Below are positions 8,985 to 20,011 of a stretch of 64,000 bases of DNA, in pieces. How positions within the stretch are numbered: position 1 is the first letter of the stretch; every line of letters begins with the position of its first letter. Origin of the DNA: Tigriopus japonicus (taxonomy: Eukaryota; Arthropoda; Copepoda; Harpacticoida; Harpacticidae); the NCBI GenBank assembly GCA_010645155.1, contig CM021312.1, forward strand, positions 7,599,091-7,663,090, given 5' to 3'. The position numbers and the translations under genes are program-made. The notes below the pieces were generated by a model. That model did not search any database. It saw only the letters and a program-made list of their open reading frames with translations, and was not told where the DNA came from.

Positions 8985-11470
8985 ACTTGTTGGAAGACGA
9001 ATGATATTTACATGTATTACGTCTTTATTGTTATAAGTTCCTGCTTGTCTTTGAAAGAAACGTTTAAATTTAATAAGATTTGGTTTTCGACAAGTTGATT
9101 TGAATTGAACCTTCGGCCGGCTTTGAGAAGAGATTATTTGACAACGATTGCGATTGATATTGCCTTGGGTGGGTGAATGAATGTGGATGGAACAATTTGT
9201 AATTTTCTTTTCTCTTGGATCTCATTTTTTCCGATTTTCTGCCCTTTATTGACATAAGCGCTCTCCCATTCGCAGGGATTTGCTCCAATAAGCAAGGATT
9301 ACCAGAACAGTACGCCGTGCTCCTTCCTCCTTCAGTGCAGTGGACTAGGGTTGATTCTTCTCATCGTGCTTCCATCCAGTCTCTAGTGAGCCCCATCTTT
9401 GCTTCCTTTTGCTCGAGGGATTTCCCTCGGGCACTTGCCGACAAGGGGGAGGAAGGAACGAAATCAGTTTGGATGGAACCATACTATGAAACAAACCCGG
9501 TGTTTTTCACCACCTTAAATATCTGAAACGATGATAAATTTAGAGTAATTTGAAGAAGCGTGCAAAACAGATCCTGAAGTTTTCAAATTTTTCTTCTATT
9601 GTCATTTGCCAGATTCAATAACGATCCAATTCCTACAATTTGGTTCCGGGTTTACGGACTGTAGTCACTTGATTTGGCGCTCTTGGCTTTATGCAGTGAG
9701 GCGTGAGTGGAAACTGCCAAGAGAGTTCCAACATTCGAAGGAAGGAAAAGGGGGTGAGTTAGTTGGTTGGTTAGTTGGTACTACCACTAGTGGCACCATT
9801 AACTTGATGCATTAACCTCTGGGTCCATTGTCCAGTCTAAAGATCATCGTATTTCTTTGGGCTAACCAATCAATATTTTTTTCTTTCGTCCCGGTCTTGC
9901 ATTGGGCCTAGTATCTTCTACAAAATTTCTCGATTTCTAAGAGTACAAATTTTCTTACTTCAATTGTTGAAACTATCGCTCATTGCGCAATACTCGGATA
10001 AAACATTTGATGTGCAAAAGTCCTGTCTTCCTGATATTTCTTGGTTATTCTTTCCAAATAAAAGCTTTTTTGTTTAATAATAACACGCCAAATTAAACTA
10101 AATCAAGAAAATAGCAAGATATTTGGGATTTGAATAATGTTCAAAATCTCTTTCCCAAGCTAAATTCATCGTTATTTTTTGCACAGTTTCAACTAATCAT
10201 TTTTAGTTAATTTTAGTCGGGCAAATTCTTACCTTTCTTCCCCAATCTTGAATTTTTGAACACAAATTTAGCGCAACAATGCAAAGAGAGGTCAAAAAAT
10301 ACAGATTGATGGGCTTGTGTCATCAACAAATAAATGTTTTACCTTTTTGCTTGTCTAATGAGGAATCAAGTAACTGTAAATTCAGTTTGAAGGCTTAGTA
10401 AAAGATCTCTAAGGATATAACTTACTATCTAATCTTACATCGAACCATTTAAAGTATTAGATTTATGAGCCATCCTCTTTCCTCCGTCCGTCTTAACTTG
10501 TTTTCATTTACCCATCTAGATTACTTTCAAGACACCGTAACGGACCACAAAAAATGTAGTCTTCTATCAAGGAAAAGAATTCCCTCTGTGGGATCTCATC
10601 CCAGATTCCGTTGACAAATTGTTCGCTTGTACGACGGAGATTTGGGTGCCATCACCCTTGAGCGAGCTCGATCAAAGAACCCCAGCTTTTTCGGGACGAA
10701 TGACTCGCAGTAGAGAGAAATGGAAACAGTCACTTTTGAGTTGGCAAGGAATCATCGTAGATAAGCTCACTCGTGCAAGCTTCTTTTGCCCGTACCGCCA
10801 AACACTATTCAATTCGATTCTCTTAGCGTACGTCTCGACAACATGGTTGTCTTAGGTATTTCAGACCGCGTAGATCCATTAACCAAAAAATAATGGAGGG
10901 ATAGTGTATAAAAAGTATTTTTGTGCCATTAACGCACAGGTTGAATTATTAAAGGGATTGAGACATAAACGGTAAATTGTGACAAAAGGAGAAGATGAAG
11001 TTAACTTGGGGTCCAAATAACTTAAAAAATACAGGTGTACATCTTAGTATCAATGTACAGAGAAATGGAATGTACAGGTGTCATCAAAGTATATTAATGT
11101 CATATCAATATAATATCAATTTCATCAATGTAATATCAATGCACAGGTGTAAATTGTTTTCGCTATCTAATGAATTACAGCAACATTAGTCTATTTGGCG
11201 CTTAAAGTCCAAAATTAGTTACCTATGTTAAAAAGGTTCCTATTAAGTTTTTATTTCAGTTTTTAATCAAATGGCATCAAGCAAAAAGAGTGAAGACAAA
11301 TTTTGTTTGACTATTGACACAAAAGAAGTCCCTGCAATTGTGACACAATCGCAAAATCATTGCTTACTATCAAACAAACACAAATGATATGAAAAAGAGA
11401 TGTTGGAAAAGATAAATCATATTGGTGTGAAGAATTTGAGCTACCTTTCATTTCCTTTTATAAGAGGTAG
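8985..11470. other. Intergenic stretch, no gene recognised
   Basis: Mostly AT-rich. Open frames at 9215-9526 and 10619-10855 have no recognisable domain and no splice context. Around 11060-11150 the words AATATCAAT and GTACAGGTGT recur as local low complexity. Nothing else could be supported. Confidence 0.4.
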
Positions 11471-11712
11471 GAGACATGGCGTTGTGGCTAGCACAGTTTC
11501 CTGTTGTGCAACAAGTCCCAGGTTCGATTCTCCTCCCCGACCTTTCTCAAGGAAACTTTTAGACGTTAATCCACATCCACAGACGGAGAATCAATCTGAT
11601 ACCGGACATGAGATTGCCTATTGCAACAATTTGGACGATGTGATGGCTGGCTTTGCTGGCCGGGCGAGGCGGCTCTACCCTCCGACCCTAGCACCAACAA
11701 TCCGAACAAGAA
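11471..11712 (+). mobile_element. tRNA-derived SINE
   Basis: A tRNA-like head contains an A-box-like TGGCTAGCACAG at 11485 and an intact B box, GGTTCGATTC, at 11521-11530, with the spacing expected of an internal RNA polymerase III promoter. It is followed by about 170 bp of non-tRNA body ending near the AAC/AAT-rich sequence at 11700. It does not fold as a complete modern tRNA because the acceptor stem is not paired, so I call it a SINE rather than a tRNA gene. A similar CCTCCCCGA follows the interrupted head at 5365-5935. Confidence 0.55.
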
Positions 11713-12635
11713 ATTATGTCTCTTTACACGTTTGTCGCTCATATTGTAACAAGGATGGGCATAAGTTTAGACAGTGATCATCACTTGACTTGTAGTCGAA
11801 GGGAATATCACATTTTACATTTTCACCATGTTCATGATTTATATCGCCTCTCTGATCATAATGATGTTCAATCCATCGCAAAAATACCTTTTCCAAACAC
11901 TGGGCAATTTAAATGTGTCCTAAAGCTTGGGATGCATACATTTGATATCCATAATGTGTAATGATAGCATTATTTAGAAATGGACAAGTCAGTTTATGTT
12001 GTTCAATTTACTTGCCTAGCCATCAATCAGTCAACCAAAAGCCACTCACTCTCTCTCGTGCCTCCAAGATACAACATTTCTTGGGTTATAAAAGGGGTTG
12101 GAAAGTAATCAAGTAATCTTAACAGACGCTTGTTTCTGAGCGGTTAGTTTGTGAATTGCAGCTGTTTTACTAACGACTGCAACTGCCAACTGGTTGATTA
12201 GTTAAATCACACAATGGCTCTTATTGCGTTTACGTTCCTCACATAAATAGGCGAAATTAGAATTTCCTTTGTTATTTTCCGATTTGGCTTTGCTCCGTTA
12301 ATCTTCTTCGTGTCAATTGAATCTGTCTGAAAATCAAAAGGGAATAGTCAAAATGGTTCAAGGAGATGAATCATTTAATTTTCAAAAAAATTTCATTTTT
12401 CATCAACATACATTGATTCAAACAAATAGCTAAAAGTCAAAAAGACCCAGAAAATGTGCAAAAGCTGTTTTTTAAACATAGCGCAAAGCCAACTTCAATT
12501 TGAAAAAGAAAATGGAAGAGAAATGAAATATGAAAAATTATGGAATATAAAAAACACCCCGTCGGAATTTCTTTGGCATGTATGTTCTTAGAATGTTTGC
12601 TCAGCTCTGCCTAACGGTCTTTCATGTAATCTTAG
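11713..12635. other. Intergenic or intronic stretch, nothing recognised
   Basis: AT-rich, with no supported gene. If the exon at 12636 belongs to a spliced gene, this may be its intron; no matching upstream exon was found. Confidence 0.35.
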
Positions 12636-12897
12636 GCAGACTATAAAAATGTCCAAAGCTAAGCTAATATCGGTATTGTTGGGCAATTATTTGAGTACGT
12701 ATTTACCGATGGTAATCTATTTGAACATGGGCACTTTAACGACTTTCTCACTTAGCTTCGAGATGCTTTGTTCAATATTTGGCATCTTCTACAGTTCGTT
12801 GTGCAATGTGTATATACTTAAGCATTTAAGAGGTGACAAGTTTGGGGCAAGTGTAATGGAAATGAAACCAGTTGTGACTAATCAATCTATCGCATGA
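12636..12897 (+). CDS. Possible last exon of a seven-transmembrane receptor (TM6-TM7)
   Basis: A 3' splice site (AATCTTAG, ending at 12635) opens a frame that runs 86 codons to a TGA. The peptide begins QTIKMSKAKLISVLLGNYLS and has two hydrophobic segments. The first resembles TM6 of rhodopsin-like GPCRs, with YLP in place of the usual WxP. The second, ending SSLCNVYILKHLRGDKF, resembles TM7 running into the C-terminal tail, with NVY standing where NPxxY is expected. An internal ATG at 12649 could start an 82-residue protein. No exons for TM1-5 are visible upstream, so this may be a distant terminal exon, a pseudogene fragment, or an unrelated small membrane protein. Confidence 0.35.
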
Positions 12898-15800
12898 ACT
12901 ACGTGTATTTATATATACTTCGTTTTTGATGGGATTCTAACTAAATGACTAAATATGGCGTTCTGAACTAACCATACATATCTTAAATGATTGTTAATAT
13001 TGCTTTGATCATTCAAAAAAGTTGATCAGCCTTGTAACTCGAGTTTCTTTATCTATTTACTAAGAACCTAGTCTCCGAGTAATTGGGTGGCTTGGCTATC
13101 TCTCCTCTTCAAACGAAATATGTGAACCTGCCGTTACTAACTTAAGTACTTTAGTTCGTCCTCTGATCATTGCCAGTCGGTCAGTCAGCAGTTGTTCTAT
13201 TGCGTCGGTGGATATTTTATTTCCTCTGCCGTTGGAAGTCCTCACAAGCACAAACCCGCACCCACCCACCCACACCCTCAGCCATGCACGCATCAAACGC
13301 TTTCCTTCCCGATCGTGAGTTCGTTGAGAAGGTAGGTGCTCGAGTTTGCTTGTCTAACTCTTATCACAGTAAACAGAAGAATTAGACTTAAGAATGAGCA
13401 GGCTATCATCATCGTCTTTGTTTGCTCGTTGCACTTGGCCAAATGAAGGATTGCTCAGTGTAGTGGCGATAGGAGTGCTGACTGAGGCAGCTCGTTCTTG
13501 GCGTCTCCTGTTATCTCCCTCAAAAGCGCGCACATTAACTAAGTTGCGCCCAAGTGGAGGCCATATGGATGCATCATCATGGACTGGCAAAGCGGCGACG
13601 CTGTCAAAGAGGGAGGAGCCTTATTTGAACGACGGATGACGATTCGAATCGCCACCAATTGTAAGCCTCCGCTTGCGCGATGCCGATCTTCCTCAGAGTC
13701 ATTGGGCCTTAACTCAATTACTCTCGGTTGGAAATGCTGGCGCTGAAGCGCTCTTTCTATCCATGACGATGAAAAAGGAAACATAGAAGGGCATGCGCCC
13801 TGGACCTCGATTTCCCCGAGACCCCTGCTGTGCGCCTTGAACAACATCATCACCATTTCCGCCAACAACCCAAAGTAGGCGGGTGAGGAGGTACGTAGGT
13901 AAGTGGGTATGTACTGAGGGATTTCATGGCTGCCAAGGGAGCTTTGTGCTGCCAAGCATTTACTCACGTTCCGTGTGTGCGTATGTCCTGAGCGAGCGGC
14001 AAACTCACCACGAGCGCATTGCAGAGACAGTTGTTGGTGGTCTTTGTGCAAGCCCTTCCAGCGTTGGACCACCTGCATGCAGCACGTCCACGGCCATCAT
14101 GATGGGTGCAGGTTCTGCGATCCCAAAGCTCTGAGTGAGCGTATTGCTGTTGCTTGCTTGCTTGGTTGTCGGCCGTGGATCTTGGGCGTCGTCGTCGTTG
14201 TCGTCGTCGTCGTGGTGCTGTTGGTGGTCGTCACTGCCAGCGGGCGAAGACCGACGAAGGGAGAGGGATCGAGAAGTGCTTTTTCTTTGGGCTCTATTTG
14301 ATCAGGAGGACTTGATAATCCAAGTTGTGTACCCAAACCATTTTGTCTTCTCTTTCGTTGTGAAGACTCGAGGTGGGTTTTGTTTGCTTCTGTCGTCTCT
14401 CCTGAACACACACTACTGCAGTGAGTGCTTGCTTGCTTGTGTGCTCCGAATACACCAACGACGAGGAGGAACGAAGAAGAAGAAGGAACGAGAAGAACTA
14501 ACAAAGACCAACGGTAATTCCAACATAAACTTTATATATGATTCAATTTTGTTTGATGTGTCAATATTTAGTAGATGTCATCTAGAATGAATCTTGGAGC
14601 ATAACCATACACTGGCAGACACCAAGGCAGGGAGGGGGTAGCTGATAGGGGAATTCGGAACCAAAAGGAAACCACAACCACACTAGTCCTAGAGATGGTT
14701 AAGTAGGCAGACAGTTGTCAACATACCTCTACAAAGAAAGGGGTACATTGGCAAATTGCATGAAATCTTAGCACACGCAAACGTAAATAGTCTTAGTTTA
14801 GGTGCATCACTGCTTGATTGCGTTATGAAGTCATATCACTTGGAATGACCAAACATTGAAGGCGAACAATGGAATGGCAATCACGATTAAGATAGAACAC
14901 ACAACCAGTCAAGAGTCTGCAATGAGAAAATATTGACTAAAAAGTTTGCTCCTGCCAACATTTGTTTAAGTGAGTCCTTTGTAGACATAAGTGCAATTGA
15001 GCCAACATTGACACAGTTATTTGCGATATAAACATAAAAGTTTAGAGTGAAAACAGAGCAGCCCGCAAATAATGGGAGAGTGGATGACACGCCGTTCACG
15101 TGAACCCATTCATTAGGTATTTGCAAAGAAACTTGGAAAGATTTGGGGAAACAAACATTTACTTATCAAGGTTGCGAATCTAACCCATTGAAACAAGGCC
15201 ACTTGAAAAGCTGCACCAATTTGCAGCCGCTTAAGAACAGTCCACGCGACTTCATGAATGCATCTTCCAGATTTGGTGCATGGATTGATTCAAATTGAAC
15301 AAATGGGACTGCTGGCCAAGACTTGACTTCAAAAATATGCTGAAACATCGTTTTGCTTTTTTTTTGCGTCGAACTCTACATATTTTTGTTTGCAGTATTT
15401 GAACCACATTCGGCACCAAATGCAACTATTTTTTAGGGCAACTAATAAGTATAATTTCAAAATGAATATGTCTTGATAGATTTTCCTCAATTAGCTATCA
15501 TTTTCTCAATGACATTGTGAGTTGACTTAAAGATCTGAGCCAACGTCAAACAAATCGCGTAATCAAAGTCTTAATATTTGTTCTTATGAAATACTATCTT
15601 GTCCAAAAGAGACTGATCAATGATCACGAAGAAATTTAAACTCCATCTAGAGGCGAAGCAAGTTATCTTGTGGAGAGTGCTTGATAACACAATGTGTTTA
15701 TTTTGCTTTAGTTATTCAGAGTCTCGATCACGTAAAAATGTAGTTTACAAATAATAAAAAAGATTCACTACTAGATTTACATATGTACATGCTCGAAAGA

Positions 15801-17695
15801 TATTGTATCAAGAATTAGATTTGGATTAAACATGTGTAAACCGACTGTTTAGATATTGCACTTCGAATGGGCGCCCTGTAAATATCGTATTCAAAATATT
15901 ATTTACTCTTTCCAATTTCAATTGCTTGGCTATGGTTTTAAGATAAAAAGATTTAATGATTGCGATGTTACATGACAATACACTGCATTACAAAGACTTA
16001 AAGCGTTAGTGAAGGAAGAGAAAGAATTGACAACTTGAATTCAAGTGAAACTTTGCCATGTAAAGAAAGCAAAATGATTCAAAAGAAAAAAAAATCATGC
16101 TTCTGTTATAGTCAATGATCATGAGGTCTTCTTTCAATAACTAAAAGATAAAAATGCTCCAAAGTTTGTCCAACTTAATGAAAAGAAGCAAAACAGTCCA
16201 AAGATCCCTTTTTCCATGTTGTTTGGCAACTCTCTTTCTGAAAAATCTTGACCGTCAAAAATTTAGAAGGCGCTGAAAGTAAAATGTCTAACCATTCTTC
16301 ACGTATGAGATACTCCCCATCATATAGCCTGCCCAAATTCAGCTCATTAGAGCTAAATTTTAGAGCCAGATCTGTGAAACCATGAGTGATGTTGAAAACA
16401 TTAGATCTAGCTATCCTCGGTGACAGTTTGGCTCTCTTAGCTCCTAAATTGGCTGTTTAGGCTATTTGAATTTTCAAGAGTTGGTCAGGTTGTAACCCAT
16501 GGTATAATAACGAGAATAGCCATAAGCCTCAAAATCTTTCATCTACTTTTGAAACTGGAGAGAATGTCATTCTTAAGCTAAGATTTACGAGCACAACCCC
16601 AACCTAATCTTGTTTGGAGTTATCTTCTCTTCTCCGAATTTCTCTTATCATTTCGCACACCGTTAACAAAGACTCTTGGCTACCCCTGTCCGTCACCTAT
16701 CCCCTTCTTTTTGACATATGACATCCCACAAAATATTCATAAATCGGTACCACTGGTACTACCTTTGAGGATTGTTCAGTTTAGTTTTACATATTCTCAG
16801 AAATTCAAAGGCTCTCTTCATTTTACCAACAAACCCTGATTACAAACACAATTCATTGAAGAATTATTCAAACTGTCGAGAGCGTATTGAAAACTGATGG
16901 GAAGTGATATTAAAAGTCGTTGTGAGGTTAAGGAACATGCATGACCTGATTGGATTGCAGCTGGAAGATCGTTAAGGAAAGCGTGTAGTGTAAGAGAGAT
17001 AAGATTGTTTACCATCTCTTCAGTTCCAACCTTTGTTTGCATGCTTTTTTGTTATAGATCTCCAATTCCGTGAGGCTAACGAGAATGGCCCCCAAAATGC
17101 TGCACAATGTACTTGAAGTGGTTAGCAATAACATCAACAACCAAATTAATGAAACAATTTCTATTCTCAATTGGAAACGAAGCGCCACTATTGAATGTCC
17201 AGATTATTGTTTGAGGGTGTAATTTTGTAATTTGCGCAAATTTTCAGACAAATCTTCAAATTTCGGGAATCGTCCTTCCACTTGATCACAAGGAAAGCGT
17301 ACAAAACCTTCGTAGTCGCCAAACATCATGCGACTAAATGCATAATATCGATCCTCTTCTTGTTGATTCTGCGTACTAATATTTGAGAATCATTCTTTGT
17401 TTGAGTTGACTTTTCCAGACTAATATTTCCCTTCTTCTTTTTGCTCCAGATCGCTCCTGCTCTCTTGGTATTTGAACACGCAGACCTTGTTAGCAAGGCA
17501 AATCTTCACCTTGGATCTTCAAGGACCTTGGTGGAACGCCGATAACCCACTAAGAAAGTCTCAAGTAAAGTAAAAGAAATAGAATCTTCCGTGTCACTCA
17601 GACGTAAATTAAACCCTGACGCAAAGAAATTTACATAAGTGTGTGTCGTTCGAGGGACGTATGAACTAACCCGAGTTTGTGGACTAGTGATCAAA
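12898..17695. other. Long non-coding stretch with a GC-richer island at 13.1-14.5 kb
   Basis: No gene could be supported. From about 13100 to 14500 the sequence is richer in GC and CpG and has long chance open frames on both strands (up to 179 codons at 13539-14078, minus). These have biased low-complexity composition and no domain. The island may hold a promoter and 5' exons: at 13284-13331 an ATG-initiated 16-codon stretch ends exactly at a GTAGGT donor. From 14.6 to 17.6 kb it is AT-rich and featureless. Confidence 0.35.
14187..14214 (+). repeat. CGT trinucleotide repeat
   Basis: About nine units of CGT with one TTG interruption, inside the GC-richer island. Minus-strand frames read it as poly-threonine. 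Confidence 0.9.
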
Positions 17696-19839
17696 ATGTT
17701 GTCAACTGACCCTATGGTGTGTGCACTAAACATCAAAAATGAGATGATACCCGATCGGCTCCAGTTTCCGAATATTCAAATAAAGTCGACTCCGCAATCA
17801 ACATCGAAAACCAGAAGTGAACCCGACTCAGATTTCGAATATGATTTCTACAGCGAATGTAGTTCTCCAGGTAAGCTTAAGATGGATGGATATCGACATC
17901 ATTCATGCATTATTAGCTTCCAATCGTGGAAGTCTTACTTTAGAACGGCTGGGCATTGAAATAACCAAAGTAAGGGGACTATTGACTATCTCACGATTGT
18001 TAAGAAGTGAAGTGAAGGCAAGCTTCTTTAAAGGAAAAGTGAAGAATGAACAAGACTCGATTGCACAAGTGGTTTGTGTTGATACAAATTCAAAGGCAAT
18101 CGTAATTCCATTTCCATTTGAGGCATGTAAATAGACGATTTATACGTATGCAGATGTGTATCTATTCTGTCTTGCCCTCAAAGTCGCCAGAAAGTTGCTG
18201 AATGCTAAAATGCCTTTAAATATTCAGTTAGATCGAAGAGCTGGCAACAGCTGAAGAGGTTCTTTCAGTTATTTTATACCTCTTTCTCTCTGTTCTCCTT
18301 TTCCGTTCCGAAACTCCTCGCGAGCTCATCAAATAAAAGTTCTCTGCCCTCTTTCCTGTTCCTGCCAGAGAACTCGGACCATCCAAAGTTCCCCCTCCCC
18401 AGAACAAACGTACATGCATTACATATATGTACAGTGCGTACGCAGTGCGCACCGTTCCCTCTTTCTTGTTTCGTACCCGTTCTCTCTCCCTTCCTTCCCT
18501 CAGTCTATCTACCCTGTTAGCGGCTTCAAATTTCTCTTCTGCCCTTCTTTTTTCATGGGAGCGGGGAGGGAGGACGTTTTCAGCCTTGCCTGGCCGTTAT
18601 CTGGCTTTCCCGTAGTTCAGGACCAGCCAGGCGACTATTCGGTGCACCTCACATAGATCATGATGGGCTTGTCTTCACCTTTAGCTTTTTCCTGTTTCAG
18701 GAGGACAAATCTCCCCTCTTAGGGCAAACACCCCTCCCTCATCCCCACAATTGGATTCAAGTCCGCCAAGTGGGGAGAGCACGACGGCTAGCGTGTTCCA
18801 GGATCTACCAAGCACTGGTTCCGCACTTTCTTCTGAGGAGACATTCCTCGGCTCATATATATTGAACTTTGGGGACACAGAGGACGTAGATGAGGGGTTA
18901 GGTTTGACCCTAAACTTTGAAAACAACCAGAGGAAATATCAAGGTCTAAACTCCAAGGAATCTTCTGCAGCAGAACACTCTCTCTTGTTGTTATCACCAT
19001 CATCATCTTTGTCATCATCATCTTCATCGTCTTCACTCTCCCCAGGAGAAACTTCCAGATTGGCGTTCGATTCTTTCGCCAAATCGTCTTCAAGAAAGGG
19101 CGAAAAGCCGTCACCGAAAAGTCGCCAACATGCGTGCCAATACTGTGAAAAACTTTTCAAAACCCGCTCCAACCTAAATCAGCATGTTCGCACTCACTTG
19201 GGAGCCATCTTCAAATGTGACAAGTGTGACAAAAATTTCACGGAGAGTGGCTATCGTTATCATCTCTTGACCCATCGCCAGGAGAAGCCTTTCAGCTGTC
19301 ATATATGTGCCAAATCTTTCGTCCAAAACAAATTGCTCCAAAAACATATTTCATCGTGTCATTCGGAAGTGAGGAAATTCAGTTGCCAACATTGTCCCTC
19401 GTCTTTCAAGAGGAAGGACCATCTCTCGCGGCACATCAGTGATCTTCATGACTCAAAGGAAAAACTGTTCAAGTGCAAGTTTGACGAATGCATTGCCAAG
19501 TTCAATTCAACACGAAGGCTTCGAGTTCATGAGCGCAGACACCAAGAGCGATCTCGTTTCCATTGTGAGATTTGTCCTATGAAATTCCTACGGAAACGTC
19601 AGCTGACCGAGCATCTAAAACGGAAACATTCTTGTTCGGACATCAGAACAGATGTTGATACGGTTCTATCCAAGTTACAAGAAGACGACGATCGAGCATT
19701 CGACGACTTCCTGGGTGAAATTCTTCGTGCCGATGACGAACTCAAATCAAAGCCTCCTCATCTTTCCAAAGCAATCTCAATGGAAATAATTAATTTGTCC
19801 ACAAATCTGCCAACCACTGGAGACATTGGTGTTTGGTAG
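17696..19839 (+). CDS. Six-finger C2H2 zinc-finger protein
   Basis: Two exons, 17696-17870 and 18701-19839, join in frame across a GTAAGC donor and a TTTCAG acceptor, giving 437 residues. The start is the first ATG in the frame, with context CAAAATG. Residues 1-200 are acidic and Ser/Pro-rich and include a run of serines (about 19010-19040) and DSDFEYDFYSEC at the end of exon 1. Six C2H2 fingers occupy about residues 201-369, for example CQYC...HVRTH, CDKC...HLLTH, CHIC...HISSCH, CQHC...HISDLH, CKFDEC...HERRH and CEIC...HLKRKH. The fifth has four residues between its cysteines and the second linker is a TGEKP variant (RQEKPF). This is probably a nuclear DNA-binding regulator. It has some resemblance to TFIIIA-like arrays, but an orthologue cannot be named. 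Confidence 0.85.
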
Positions 19840-20005
19840 GCAAGGTTTGTTTTCAATTTTAGACCTGAAGGTCTTACATATATTTGTAGAATACAGTGAC
19901 TATAAATCTATTCATTCTTACCAAACATAGATCGTTGATTTAAAACATTGATCGCATTTTATTGTGAATGATAAATCTATTCGTAACATCCCTTTTAAGG
20001 CTTGA

Positions 20006-20011
20006 AATAAA
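20006..20011 (+). terminator. Poly(A) signal of the six-finger gene
   Basis: AATAAA 167 bp after the stop codon, the first canonical hexamer downstream. Confidence 0.6.

Noticed and set aside
11471..11545. Functional tRNA gene
   Set aside because: A and B boxes are present but no acceptor stem or proper anticodon arm forms, and a SINE body follows.
11400..11777. 125-codon plus-strand frame
   Set aside because: It runs through the tRNA-derived SINE; the open frame is incidental.
13539..14078. 179-codon minus-strand open frame
   Set aside because: It lies in a stop-poor GC-richer island with long frames on both strands, has no domain or biased codon use, and no splice or conservation support.
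14097..14504. Minus-strand protein with poly-Thr and poly-Ser tracts
   Set aside because: The tracts are translations of the CGT repeat and low-complexity sequence; no domain.
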